Program-made: the position numbers and the translations under genes
Assembly (NCBI GenBank): GCA_963971425.1
Contig: OZ020524.1
Span: 15,379,845-15,443,844, forward strand
Source of the DNA: Bryoerythrophyllum caledonicum
Taxonomy: Eukaryota > Streptophyta > Bryopsida > Pottiales > Pottiaceae
Direction: 5' to 3'
Length of the DNA: 64,000 nucleotides
Shown: positions 1-11,214 of the stretch, piece after piece
Position numbering within the stretch: position 1 is the first letter of the stretch
Layout of the letters: each line of letters begins with the position of its first letter
The notes under the pieces: model-generated
Told to the model about the DNA's origin: nothing
Databases searched by the model: none
Seen by the model: only the letters and a program-made list of their open reading frames with translations

Positions 1-79
1 GGGTAGGAAAATTAGTAAGTAAATTCCTAACTGGATTGGGGAAGGTGCGACCTACTCCAATCTCTCCATTCATGTATCA

Positions 80-1270
80 CCTCTACTAGCACAAGGACCT
101 GCTCCGCGATAACGAGAAGATCGCCTACAAGACGGCCAAGGTGCTGGCGAGCCAGGGCTGGGAGGATGCGGAACCAGATGCGGAACCTGAACAGGAACCA
201 GATTCGGATTCCTCCAAAGACGACGTTCAACCGGCATCAGTCAGCATGAGGAAGAGGAGAAAGCAGACCAAGAGGAGCAATAGCACACCTTCGATCCGCA
301 GGAAGGTCAACAAGGAGAGAGAGGATGAAGACCCTTCTGACATGATAGCGGAAGGATACAAGAAGGCCAACAAAACCTACGAGCGGATTGAAGTGATCCT
401 AGCTCAAGCGTGCCGGATTGCGGGAGACGTGAGAGCAAATGAGCTGTGCGGACATCTGGAGAGGAATCTGCAACCCCGGAACTTGCAAGAATTGGAGGCT
501 CGCCTCGTATCCTTGGAGAAAAGGAACCGGAAGATGAAGATAGCCATGGACAAAAAGGACGAGGAGCTGGCTGTGGCGATGGAGAAGGCTAACAATTCCG
601 CACTTTCTCTCACCCGGGTAACAGAGTTTGTGTAGCAACCAGGTGGCGTGTTGCTGAAAGCGAGGCTGTTCGACGTCGGATTCAACACGACCCAAAAACT
701 TAACGGTCTGGTAGCGAGAAGCTCGTCAGGCTGCTGGTGGAGTAGCATTCAAAGATGGAGAAGGTACTAGAGGAGTGCCGGAAGATCCACGCAGGGATTT
801 TGCGGGACATTGAAAAATGTAAGTGGAGGGTGTCTCCCGACTCAAAGCCGACGGAGGCGCTTTTGGAAGTGCTTACGGTTTCGGAACCGGAAGCTGGGTT
901 TCAAACTCCTGGTTCGGAACCTAGGAAGCGAAAGGACGAGCTCCCTCTGTTATCTCAACTGAAGGTGAGAGTTTGGGAGGGGAAGACAAGCAAGGTGGAG
1001 GGCGACACTCCAGACTCTTGGGATTCCAAGAGGCAGACCATTCCAGTTTCCGAGAGGACAACCCCCATGTGGCAAACTCGGTCAGCTTCACGGACTATCA
1101 CCCGGAAAGTAGAGGAGAGGATGTCCGCGAGCCAGCGAATCGAGGTGCAAAAGCGGGAAGACAAAGGCAAAGAAGAAGAAGAGGCGTCACCTTCAGTCGA
1201 AACCTCGACGGTGAAGCTTTCGGACTCTTCGGAGGAGGACAAAGATCAGACTCAACAAGACAAGGAGTAG
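80..1270 (+). mobile_element. gag-like acidic coiled-coil relic, copy A
   Basis: Two plus-strand reading frames, 141-635 (164 aa) and 755-1270 (171 aa), are both rich in E, K, R and S. The first has an acidic stretch (repeated EPDAEPEQEPDS-type residues), a basic KRRKQTKR patch and a long charged helix likely to form a coiled coil. Just upstream, about 75-140, the sequence encodes a PFMYHLY-type motif that recurs as PYLMHLYEH in copy B and PFFIHLYDH in copy C, so the relics are homologous. No protease, reverse transcriptase or integrase lies beside it. I infer the structural (gag-like) part of an LTR-type or non-autonomous retroelement, but an accessory plant gene family is also possible. The copy starts at the window edge and looks incomplete. 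Function is unproven. Confidence 0.45.
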
Positions 1271-3339
1271 GGCCACACCCTATCTTGTACGCAAGAAACT
1301 AGCCGTAGGTAGTTAGAAGTGCAGTGGTAGGATTAAACGGTCACCGCGGTGACCCGGTAATTAGGGTTTTTACCCGGAACCGGAACTTGTTCCGGAAAAG
1401 GTGGATCTGATCCATAACTTTCGGATCTGGTTGGTGGTAGTTAGGAAGTGGCAGACCAGCCGTTAGGGACCGTTTTGTCCGATGGGTACGAGGTTCATCG
1501 TGGGGTTCCGGGTTTTGTGTTTTGTTTCCAAAGGAAGGATATTTAGTTGTTAGTCACGAGGTTGTTAGGGTCTCGTTAGTTAACCTAATCGTGAGAGTGT
1601 GGGGAGATTGCGGACCCGGGTGACTTGGGTTTTGGTGTGTAGGTCGGACGCCTTGCATGGCCGCCGCTATAGCTAGAATTCGGTTCCCGTTATCTTACTA
1701 TTAGGAAGGAGGTTTGCAAGCACCCAACTACGGGGCACTGTTCCTAAGGTTGTATGAGATGCGCTGCGCATTTTTAATGTTAAGTCTGTGTCATTAACCT
1801 TAACACCTTACTATCTCTTTTTATGTGAGCTCCGAAGTGGTCCTTGTCACGGACGTACCCCATTCCAAATGGTTGTGCAACCTTCGTGAAGCTTGGATTG
1901 CAGTGGAAAGGAAGTGGTGAGGGATCCGAGTTTCTCTGGGATTCCGCGAGAGGATTAGAAACTGTAATTGGTCAAAACCAAATCCAGATTCTATGGGATT
2001 CATGTCGTTGTAGTAAGCAAAGGGTCGGAATACCTCTTGCGTGATCGGTTGTCCGGCAGCGTCTCTACAGTTGTGAGAAGGTAGATACCACCTTGGTGCG
2101 TGTGTAGAAGGTGTTAGGATTGATAGTGGAGTCTTTTGCCACTCTAATCTACGAGGGGAGAGTTTTGTACACCGTCTCTCTCCAAACATGACGCGTCCTC
2201 CGATAGCTAACGACATGAGGGAAAACTAGAATTGATTACTATTACTTGTGGTTTGATATTTCCGGATCTAGATTCAAAATCGGAAACAGGAAAGTGAGGA
2301 GAGGCAATTCGGATAACCAGAAAGGTGAGGTAACCGGATTAGGCGTGATTGAATTAGAAGAATAAGAGGAAGTATAGGTAGGAGTCATAATCGGATTGTC
2401 CTAACCTAGCTAGCTTCACCTAAATCCCTTGAATGATATACGAGTCACCACTTGGGGTGTTTTGGGCACTTAAAACACTCAAGGAGATGCACTTGCAACA
2501 ACCGTGTTCCAACAACTGTTTTCTCCAATTTCATATTATTGTGCCATTTTGTTTAGTCTTGGTACAATAATCTCTTAACCATATCATAATCCATAGATAT
2601 TTCAACTCTCATTGCCTTCTACTTATTTCATCCCTTAGCAAGCACATCATGCTTGAAACTATTGCTATCATCACCACATAAAAAAATGAATTAACAATGT
2701 AACATCACATAGTACATTCTACAAAACCTCCATTTGACTATGTCATTTCAAAAGTTGTAAATTCTTGTTTCACATATGCACAAACTTCATATTCCACTCG
2801 TATAGCACATCGACAAAAACTTTCATTCTTTCCATGATTAAAAGTCCAACCATCCTCTATAATTAAACACATAAAGACTACAAAATTGCTAGAAGACCTA
2901 GTTATGTTTCCTAGCAATGGCCAATCTATTAGCTACATAATGCCCCTCTAATCTATATTAGTCGAATAGGATTGGTTCCCCCAAAGTAGAACCCTCATCC
3001 GTCTGCTACCTCTAAGTCATGCTTCAAGTCTCCGGCCTTAGACTTGGCCTCGCAAGTCTGCTCCCTTCTTCGTACTCTCGATCAATGGCAGCAATTTCTC
3101 TTTGCAGCTCTAACTGCCAATTGTCGTAGTACGCGTTGGCAAGTGTTCACATCTTAACACAAAGATATCCTTAAGGTAATCGTTCCCACAGAGAATCACC
3201 GAGAACTACAACGACTAACAACAAGCCAAGATCTGTATAATGTCAAGTATACAATAGATACATCAAAATAAAGGAGAGAAAGGTTTAGATCACAAGGTGT
3301 GAGCGTGAATTACACCAACTGCCCCACTCAAGTGTTTTA
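1271..3339. other. no gene recognised; GC-rich then AT-rich spacer
   Basis: About 1271-1800 is moderately GC-rich and carries many CCGGAAC/CCGG-type words, like the DNA around the other gag-like relics, so it is probably the 3' part of the same element. From about 2460 the sequence becomes AT-rich with no convincing coding frame. I see no RNA gene, no terminal repeat pair and no clear promoter. Confidence 0.5.
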
Positions 3340-3403
3340 CATGGCCCGGATCGTACATGGCCCGGATCGTACACGGCCCAGATCGTACACGGCCCGGATC
3401 CCG
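3340..3403. repeat. 16-bp tandem repeat, 4 copies
   Basis: Four head-to-tail copies of a 16-bp unit of the form CAYGGCCCRGATCGTA start at 3340, 3356, 3372 and 3388, with a few substitutions in the last two. The array ends at CATGG near 3404. No coding role is evident. Confidence 0.85.
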
Positions 3404-4210
3404 CATGGACTTTATAACTATGTACACTTTAGACATCCGGGATACTTGCGTATTCGGACAATGTTTTATCACCCTGAACGACGGTTCATGGACTCAAAGA
3501 GATTTTAGTAAACGACAATTCTTCCTCACAGTTTTGTCAATCACTCCTACTCACTAACTTGGGATGGTTGTGGTGTTACTGGGTTTTCCCCGTAAGAGGG
3601 AATAAGGCTTGGGCCTTAAGGACTAGCACTACTCTTGTGGCAAGTATGTGGTTTACCTACCATCCGAGCTGTTAGACCTTCCTTTATCTGAGAATCAGCT
3701 AAACAAGTATTATCTAGTGGACTCGTATAGCCATTAGCTCAAAGGATACCCGATTCTACTCCTTTTCTTCAGGAAATAAAGTCCTCCTCCTATTACTCCG
3801 ATGGTCACCTCGCAAAGGGTTTAGTTGGATCTCCTTCCTTCTCTCAAGATAATCCGAGCTGTTAGAGTAGTTCTGGACTTACTGCCCTTAGGTCAAACCA
3901 GTCTACTCCGTCTTTAACACACATGCTAAAGTAATGTCATACTCCTATCAATCAATCTATCCGACCAAAGGTTGATGCATCCGGGATCTAGAGTACATCC
4001 TCACAATCGATGACATCCTGCCGCCAATAAGTCACACAAGACATATCAAGACTGCTTTTGCACCCGTCACTCCCTCCTCGTCCTCCCCTAACCACTTATA
4101 ATCTCACATGTTATTCCCATCCACCCGGACTAACTCTACGTGATGGAAGAAGGAAACATTTACAAATGTCAAAGTTAGAGTCACGCCCAACTAACAATCT
4201 AACCATCTCA
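3404..4210. other. no gene recognised
   Basis: Mixed-composition spacer. The phrase TCCGAGCTGTTAGA occurs near 3664 and again near 3852, suggesting an old internal duplication. No long coding frame with recognisable motifs is present. Confidence 0.4.
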
Positions 4211-4390
4211 CATGTTTACACGCTTCCAACGGTATATTACACGTCCAAAAACTCCCAAAAATGAGGGAGTTATGGCTAAAAACCCCAGGACAGCCCGATT
4301 TAGAAACAATGATGACTGTTCCGACAGCATGGTCAAACGAACCGCAACTCCAAATCGAGTGCGGTTTTTTTTCCCTGTTTTGTATTAGTG
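4211..4390 (-). mobile_element. CACTA-type transposon terminus (solo end)
   Basis: Read on the minus strand from 4390 the sequence begins CACTAATACAAAACAGGG, then an A-run and CCGCACT, then GAGTTGCGGTTCGTTTGACCA, and continues through a GCCATAACTCCCTCAT block to about 4211. The same order of blocks forms the right end of the non-autonomous CACTA element at 29223-31013, so this is a second copy of that end. I found no matching CACTA start upstream, so only one end is visible and the rest of the copy is deleted or too diverged. Confidence 0.7.
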
Positions 4391-4938
4391 AAGCAGTGAA
4401 GAGAGGTGCCACGAGACTCCTCTCTTATACTGCCAAGAACTTACACAAACGTCCAAACTCAAACGATACCTTCTAACTAAAAACAGTGGCATTAGCTACT
4501 CTTGGCGGCGGTGGCTGCCACTCCATACGACGTGCACCGTTAGAAGGTCACTTATTACACAAAATCCAGGGCAAAACCAAGTCAAAACCAAAGTCAACCG
4601 AGGGCCAAATCCCGGACTAAACAGTGACCTACGAACCAAGATCCTGGCCAACTTCTCGAGTCTCTTCCGCTCCTCTCTCCTCTTGCGCTTCTTAGAACTC
4701 CGGCTTGAAGTCGGGTGGGCGCGGCTGCTGCAAGTGCCACCAATGGCGCAAACACATCGGTGGAAGGCGTAGGTTGGGCAGTAGTTGCCCTCAACAAGGT
4801 TTCTCTTGAAGGCAAGGAAGAATCCGGGCCATCCAGGGTGAGTGGCACGATAGTCATGCCCGGATGAAGCCCGGATCGTGTCGGGAGGACTGATACCTGA
4901 CTCGGGGTGCCCATGATGACATCCTAGCCGGATATCTG
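4391..4938. other. flank of gag-like copy D, no independent gene recognised
   Basis: A minus-strand open frame (4496-4942, 148 aa, with a basic KKRKRREERKR stretch) lies directly downstream of copy D and may belong to the same relic. It has no recognisable domain. I see no other gene here. Confidence 0.3.
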
Positions 4939-5598
4939 TCATGGAGTGTACAAGTAAGAGGAACTCTCACTTGCGGTCGTTCCAAGGTGAAGCCCGCTTT
5001 GCAAAGGGGCCACAATCGGTGTAGTGCGAGAGGGGTCACTGAGTGGCAGCTGGCAAGGATGCACGGGGAGTGGGGGCTCCATCGCAACACCCGGGCGTTC
5101 CTTCCAACCGCTCTGCATCCGTGTGGTGACCTCCGAAGGGGATGGTCCTGTCGGGACCCTCGAACTCGGGAATTGAGGGGGCAAATCCGGGCTGTCAACG
5201 TCCACCACTTCCTTCTCCTTCCGTGGGCCGTGATCACCTAGGCCACGCTCCTCCGGATTGGTCTCCGAATCCGAGTCTCCATCCTTGTCGAAGCTGTCAG
5301 AGTCCTCTACAAACTTGGGTAGGATGTAAGTGAGATTGCTCACCAACAATCTCATGTTGGCATAAGCCACCTCAACCTTCACGGTTAGCTCTATCACGGA
5401 GGCAATCACTCTCTTGCTAGAAATGTGGTCATCCCTCTCCAATCGAGCATCAGACATCTTGGCCTTCAGTACCACATTTGCGGAAAAACGCAATGCTTCA
5501 TCTACCTGCTTTAACGCTGCCGCCAAGGCATTGGCTTGGAGAAGAGCCGCCTTGCAACATCTCTCTGCCTCCACCGCCCGGCTCTTCACCATTGTCAT
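4939..5598 (-). mobile_element. gag-like coiled-coil relic, copy D
   Basis: A 219-aa minus-strand frame. The first 100 residues are an alanine/leucine/lysine-rich helix (many A, E, K and V, no Pro) likely to form a coiled coil. Then come an acidic EDSDSFDKDGDSDSE-type stretch and a Pro/Ser-rich tail. The organisation (helix, acidic SDS-E linker, Pro/Ser tail) and the CCGG-rich DNA match copies A-C, although sequence identity to them is weaker. No enzyme domain is present. It is best read as part of a gag-like retroelement relic. A free-standing plant gene cannot be excluded. Family membership is an inference. Confidence 0.35.
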
Positions 5599-5619
5599 TG
5601 TGGGAGTCTAAAACTCCCA
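5598..5619. repeat. short perfect hairpin
   Basis: GTGGGAGT-CTAAA-ACTCCCAC forms a perfect 8-bp stem with a 5-nt loop just beyond the start of copy D. It may be a structural or transcription-end signal. No run of T follows on either strand, so a bacterial-type terminator is not suggested. Confidence 0.5.
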
Positions 5620-6084
5620 CTTGGTCGCCCCTACCAAAAAAAATAGTTAAAATGGGATTTTTAGTATTAGTTCATTAGAAAAGTAGTTAGTACTATGTGA
5701 AATTAGATTAGATAGCGGATAGAGAATATAGGAAAATACTTAAGTAGTTAATAAGGTTTATAGTGGTGATAAAACCGGGTCTTAAAATCACTAATTTAGG
5801 TCCCGGGAAAACAATTTCAAAAAACTCCTGGGAGAGATCCCGGGACGTAAGTCTAAAATCACCACTTAAATCTAAATTAAATAGTTAAGTTTTGAAGGTA
5901 GTTAGAAGTAGTTGAGTTCTAGATACTAATTCTTGTTTGAATTAGTAGTAATGGTAGAGAAAAGAAAAGAAAAGAATAAAATAAGAAAAGAATTAAAAAC
6001 AAATAATAACAATAAAAATATATATATATATATATGTTTGATACCCGGGCAGGACCGGGTATCACCCCGGGTACCCACCCGGAT
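5620..6084. other. AT-rich spacer with TA microsatellite leading into gap
   Basis: No gene is seen. A short (TA)n run lies at about 6018-6034. It is followed by GATACCCGGGCAGGACC- and GGGTATC-type words that run into the assembly gap and resemble the degenerate repeat beside the second gap. Confidence 0.6.
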
Positions 6085-6284
6085 NNNNNNNNNNNNNNNN
6101 NNNNNNNNNNNNNNNNNNNNNNNNNNNNNNNNNNNNNNNNNNNNNNNNNNNNNNNNNNNNNNNNNNNNNNNNNNNNNNNNNNNNNNNNNNNNNNNNNNNN
6201 NNNNNNNNNNNNNNNNNNNNNNNNNNNNNNNNNNNNNNNNNNNNNNNNNNNNNNNNNNNNNNNNNNNNNNNNNNNNNNNNNNNN
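6085..6284. other. assembly gap, 200 N
   Basis: Exactly 200 N. The uniform size, shared with the gap at 28046-28245, indicates a placeholder and not a measured length. Confidence 0.99.
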
Positions 6285-6304
6285 CTCCAAATATTCCTTC
6301 TCAT

Positions 6305-6518
6305 TTTTTAATCTCTCTCTCTCTCTCTCTTCTCTTTCCCTCTTCCTCCCAATTCTTCTTCTAGGGTTTGGAGGAAGAGGCGCGCACTCTCTAGATTCGT
6401 TGACGAAAAAGCACAAGCTAGGGTTTGAAGAAGGTGGTGGAGAATTTTAGGGTTTGAAGAAGGTGGTGAAGAATTCTAGGGTTTGAAGAAGGTGGTGGAG
6501 AATTCTAGGGTTTGCGGA
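6305..6518 (+). repeat. CT microsatellite and 29-bp telo-box tandem repeat
   Basis: A CT-rich run (about 6311-6350) is followed by TTCTAGGGTTTGG. Then three copies of a 29-bp unit start at 6419, 6448 and 6477, plus a partial one at 6506. Each begins TAGGGTTTG and continues AAGAAGGTGGTGRAGAATT. CT-rich tracts plus AGGGTTT telo-boxes are typical of plant 5' leaders, so this may be the promoter or leader of the gag-like copy B downstream. That role is inferred. Confidence 0.75.
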
Positions 6519-7276
6519 GGTGGAGGAGATTTTTGGCCAAAGCGAGAAGATAAAAGAGACAAAGGAAGGAGGTTGCGGGTGCAACAACCAAGGTGACTCT
6601 TGCCCATGTTGGGTTTCTTTTGTTTGTGCGAATTTCATGTTTGTGATTCTTTTCCTCTCTTTTCTACTGGGGTGACTCCCCCGGTAACATCCTCCCCGGT
6701 CTAGAGAAAGAGTCCCCCGGGGGACTTCATCTAGACCTTATTGTTTACATGTGAGGTTGTTGTCGATTGTCCTAGCCTCGTGGCAAGTTGTTATTTTGAG
6801 TTGTCTCCCTCCTCCTATCATTTTAGGTCTTGCCCACAATTCCTATCTTTTTCCCGGTCTTCCCGGTCAACCGCAAAAAAAACCTCTTTCTAAGTCCTTG
6901 TCTCCAAAGTCCTCTCCTCGTTATCAATATATGTGACCTTGTGTTGATAGTATGTTGCTAGATGTGTGAGACACCCATATCCACATACTCTAGCAAAGTG
7001 TTCCGGAGTTATCTACCGGTTGACCGGTAGACTTGTGTTTCCAGGCCGGACAGGACTTTGTGACAAGTTAATAGGGAGATTGGTGGAAGTACAGGCACTT
7101 TGAAGATTTCGTCCACCCCGGACAACGTGGCTCTACCGGTGTCGATTACCCTTTCGAAGATAGATCCGAACAAGTCGGAGGGGACTCCGAAGGGCATACA
7201 GTTGGAGGAAGACCTCATCCGGATGGGGTGCCGGGGACTTTACGGGTAGCCATGGGTATTCCAGAGGGGACATGCG
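6519..7276. other. leader region of gag-like copy B
   Basis: No separate gene is recognised. The DNA becomes rich in CCGG/CCCGG words and runs into copy B. ATGTTGGG near 6607 and several short frames have no recognisable product. Confidence 0.4.
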
Positions 7277-8737
7277 GTGTCGGAGTTGCAACCTCCTGGG
7301 AACTCCCGGGGAGCCTACCGGGCTAATCACCGGTCTTGGACCATGGACGCATGGCGCGAAGTGTACTCTCTTTGTCAAGAGAGCGAGTGGTCAGCCGCAG
7401 TCAACCAGGGGTTCTTAGAGGAACACGTATCGCAATCCTACAACTCTTCAGAATGCTACCGGAGCGACCACTTCACGAATCACCGATTGAGAAGAGCGGT
7501 TGAGTTTCTAAACCCAATCCTCTATCCCAACCGTCGTGAAAGGGTCACGGCCCGGTTGGCCACTGCCTACATCGAGGCATTTTTTGAAGAATCTTCCCCG
7601 GATTGGAGGTCCTTGTTGGACGAGGCAATCTTGCTTCAAATCTGAGTGGTTCGACAAGGTGGAGGCTCCAAGACTTTTCTGACCCCTTATCTCATGCATC
7701 TATATGAGCACCACCGTTGTCTGGACCCGGATGAGCAGAAGATGTGGAGAGATGCGATGGGTCCTCTTGATCATCCTCCCTGGGGCCCTCCTCAGCAACT
7801 GGAGACCCGGTTGGTGTTACCGGTGACTTCCGGAGATCCTTCGCAACTTGAGTCGCGATCAACTCTCCCGGGGACTCCCAGGGAAGCCTATTCATCTCAA
7901 GCAATTCCAAGGAAGGAGAGGACCTCTCGGTCTCACCGGGAGATGCCACCACAACCACCCGGGACATCCAAGCAACTCACTCTCGTGGAGAACATATCCA
8001 AGTTCTCCCGGGAGGTGACCCGGGAGATCCAAGAGATGGAGATGGAAGTAAAGGAAGCAAAGAGTTTCAAAAGGGCTCTTTGGAGGATCTTTGAAGTAGA
8101 GGACAACCGGGAGATCTTACCGGCAACCCGGGAGAAGCTAGAACTTGTGACCAAGTTGAAGAAAGATCTCCGGGCCGCTCAGAAGGAGATCCGAGACTCG
8201 AAGGCGCAGTCCCAAGAGGCTATCTTATCATTGACCAAGAAGCTTGCCAAGCGGCCAAGTGCCACCATACCGTTGCAAGACCGGGGTTCACCCCGGAAGA
8301 TGAGGAGATTGGTCCACACCAAATCTTCTTCTTCGGAAGAGGATGGTCCACCCACTCAAACACCGGTGAGTAGGGTGGATTCCCCACGCTCTAAGGAATG
8401 GGGTGTGGAGGTCTACGAGAGAAAAAGAAACCTCTCGGTAACTCCTACCGGGAAGAAACCAGTAGACCTCCCTTCCTCAACCCCGGAGTCCTTGATGGAA
8501 TCTTTTGTAGCCATATTGATTGAGCTTAAGGAGACTCCACGTGTATCTATAGATATATCCAACCTTCCATTGGATACCGCCACTCCACCGGTAGACCTCC
8601 CGATGGATAGTCCCAATCCACCGGTAGACCTCCCGGTTGAGAGATCCGACGTCCCGGGGAATTTTCTTGACCATGTTGGTACTTCCAGACGTAGTGACAA
8701 TCCCTATATTTCTCAATCGGAAGAGTCTTCCGGTTGA
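7277..8737 (+). mobile_element. gag-like acidic coiled-coil relic, copy B
   Basis: The longest member of the gag-like family. The N-terminal part is globular, with WREVYSL, FLNPILYPNRRERVT and PYLMHLYEH motifs. Copy C has the parallel WQEVYGF, FLVPILHPEKPTRVT and PFFIHLYDH in the same order, so the two are homologous. The middle is a long charged helix (EIQEMEMEVKEAK region), and the tail is Pro/Ser/Asp-rich with PPVDLP repeats. No pol domain lies nearby. Broken, with about one break visible. It probably represents the capsid-like part of a retroelement lacking pol, though a host gene family is possible. The DNA is strikingly rich in CCGG. Confidence 0.5.
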
Positions 8738-8997
8738 GTCTTCGTTATATGTTATGTGTTGGTTTACCTCACCGGTTGGTGAGATGTTGTTTTAGGTTGC
8801 TAGAATTACACACTAGGGTGAGAGTAGTGATGTCGATGGGGCCCCATTGCGCACCCGGTCACTACCACTTGACTGGTTTCTCCAGCTACTTATTTTTGTT
8901 AGGAAAAGGTTCACCGGTCCCGGGACCGCCAGACCGGGAGTCTTCCAGTTTATCGATCTACCGGTAATCCGCCGGTGACTAGGCTACCCTTGATTTT
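8738..8997. other. CCGG-rich spacer after copy B
   Basis: No gene is seen. ACCGGT and CCCGGG words continue. Confidence 0.4.
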
Positions 8998-9195
8998 AGG
9001 ATCTAGATGCCGTTTTGTCCTGTAGTGGAGTTACTTTTAGAGGGTAGCTATTGACTTTAGTGCACCTCCTAGATGCCGTTTTGTCCTTTTGCGGTCTAGT
9101 TTTGGAGCGTAGCTATTGACTTTAGTGCACTCTTCAGATGCCATTTCTACCTTTTGGGGATCTAGTTTTAGAGGGTAGCTAGTGGCCTTTGTGTA
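8998..9195. repeat. ~66-bp tandem repeat, 3 copies
   Basis: AGATGCC-anchored units start at 9005, 9071 and 9136 (periods 66 and 65). Each contains GTTTTGTCC-like, TCTAGTTTT-like and GAGGGTAGCTATTGACTTTAGTGCAC-like words, with increasing divergence in the third copy. Confidence 0.8.
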
Positions 9196-10391
9196 CTTAA
9201 GGGCCTTGGGCTCTTGTGTTATGTACTCTTCTCTTTGTTGATCTCCTCGTGTCTAGCCTTCATTGCTTGTGTCTAGAATCTTTGTTGAGCTTGTATGAGT
9301 GGACCAGGAGAGAGGTGAGTCCTCCTAGTGTGCAAGGTTGTGACTTGTTGTGTGTTAAGTGATTGAGTGTGAGTAGAGACATCCCGAGGGGCTAGGATAT
9401 CCGGGTTAGATAGGTAGAGTGAGGTCCGGGACTTGTGCTCTAGACTTTTCACCGGTGGGACCGGGAAGAGTTGCTCTATCGGATGGGATCCGGGAAGCCC
9501 ACGGCTATTTATGATAGCCTCCCTTAAGTGGGAAGTGTTCGGATTGGTGGGGAGTAGGGGGTGACATCATCCTTCTCTCGGTACACCAGGAGACATCCCG
9601 GCTAAGCCTGAGTCCGGAGAATACCGGGATTATTACCCTTGCAGTGAATGAGTTCCGACGATCCCCGTGGAAGGTTGTTTTGCTCATATGATTTGCTTAG
9701 TATTAACTTGTTGTGAGTCTTGTATCTTCTTGCTTTGATTTATTGGGTGTAGTTGTACTTGGAACCCAAGCTTGGGTGACCGGTTTACTGGGACAAGTTC
9801 CCGGTAGATTGTGGATATTGTGGCCTCTGGACTGCGAGACCGGAGGGCAGTGACTTTCCGGGCACTGTAAAAACTTACCGGAAATTTACTCTGACGCTCA
9901 ACAGAGTTTAACTAAAACACATGTGGTTACTTGTTACCGGTTATTAAAGTACCGGGGAAGCCATCCTCCGGGATGTGCTGAGGTATTATGTGTGAATTTT
10001 TATTAAGATTTAAAGAGTTTGATGCACGATAAAAATCCCTGGAAACGATCCGGTAAAGTGGGCTTGCTTAAGGTTAATTTCAGTTAATTTTGATAATAAC
10101 GAACTACTAGACTACGACAGTCATATCGAGTGTGAGTCGGTTGACCTTCTGCTCCATGATGTGGAGATCACCAGCTCCTCTCACCTTTTCCTTGATCGCA
10201 GCGATCAATCCTTCACGCGGAGGGTTGCCCACCAAGCTGTTTGCTTGTCCCAAAGTCCTATCCGCGTCTTCCACATATACGCGAATGGCTTCTATTAGCT
10301 CAGAGGCCGGATGAGACTTATCTCCGAGTTGCGCCAGTTCGGTGGCTGCGGCACGGATGGCTGCTTAGGTGCGGGTGGAGGGGGCTCCTCC
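9196..10391. other. no separate gene; 3' part of copy B locus and tail of copy C
   Basis: 9196-10080 shows no coding frame with recognisable motifs. About 10120-10390 encodes on the minus strand a helix-rich tail that continues copy C. No terminal repeats could be paired by eye. Confidence 0.35.
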
Positions 10392-11150
10392 CTATCTCTG
10401 TTTCTGGCGCTTGGGAGGTGGTAAAACCTCCTCTCCTGACTGTGATGAGTTGCTCCCTCCTTCAGACCCGGGTTCGGATTCTGATTCTGTCCCCTTGAAC
10501 TTCTTCATCATCAGTTGCGTTCCATACGCCATGTCCTCCTCAGGAGTAGTCTCCTTAAAATGGTCATATAGGTGGATAAAAAACGGGCAGAGGGGTACAC
10601 GCATGACGTTGTGAACACTCCTGGTCAACCTGATCACCACATCCTTCACAATGATGGCCCAATTCACCACCCTCTCGCTAAGGTAGGAGCCATACACGGT
10701 GTTAGCGAGAGTAACCGTCACTCGGGTAGGTTTCTCGGGGTGTAAGATTGGTACGAGGAATGCAAAGACCCGTCTAGCACGGGGGTCCGCACAATCTTGT
10801 ACCGGATAACCATTCTTGGCGTCCTTGTTATCGAACCTCTCTTTGGCATTCTCCTCCTTCTTTGTACTTGTCTACCCCGCCACTTGTCATGGAAAGCCAT
10901 ACACCTCTTGCCACCTCCCCATAGTCGACCTATCTAGGCAAGCTCGGATGCTATCTCCATTGGATTCCGGCAAGGGATCTTGCCGCATCTCCTGCACAGT
11001 GGATTCCACCCAAAAACTCCAAGAGAAATCCATGAGGGAGAGACAACCCATGCAAACGAGATCCTCTTTGAGCTCGGTGAGCTCTAGAGAATCTTTGGGA
11101 ATGACTGGGCAAATATCCTTCTTTCCCGAGGGTACCAGATTGGAGGCCAT
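10392..11150 (-). mobile_element. gag-like acidic coiled-coil relic, copy C
   Basis: Minus-strand coding blocks carry, in order, DFSWSFWVESTVQEM, RWQEVYGF, FLVPILHPEKPTRVT, PFFIHLYDHFKE and an acidic ESESEPGSEGG segment. These follow the same order as copy B (WREVYSL, FLNPILYPNRRERVT, PYLMHLYEH), and the acidic SESEPGSEGG part parallels copy A. Broken, with a few breaks. No enzymatic domain is seen. The strand is opposite to A and B, so the copies were inserted independently or rearranged. Confidence 0.45.
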
Positions 11151-11214
11151 TCGATTTTGGAGGTCTTGAGGCGTGAAAACAAGGTTGGGGCTTGCTCTTC
11201 TCGTCTTACTGCTG

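Noticed and set aside
5919-6450. Open frames spanning the N gap
   Set aside because: Only open because N codons are unreadable.
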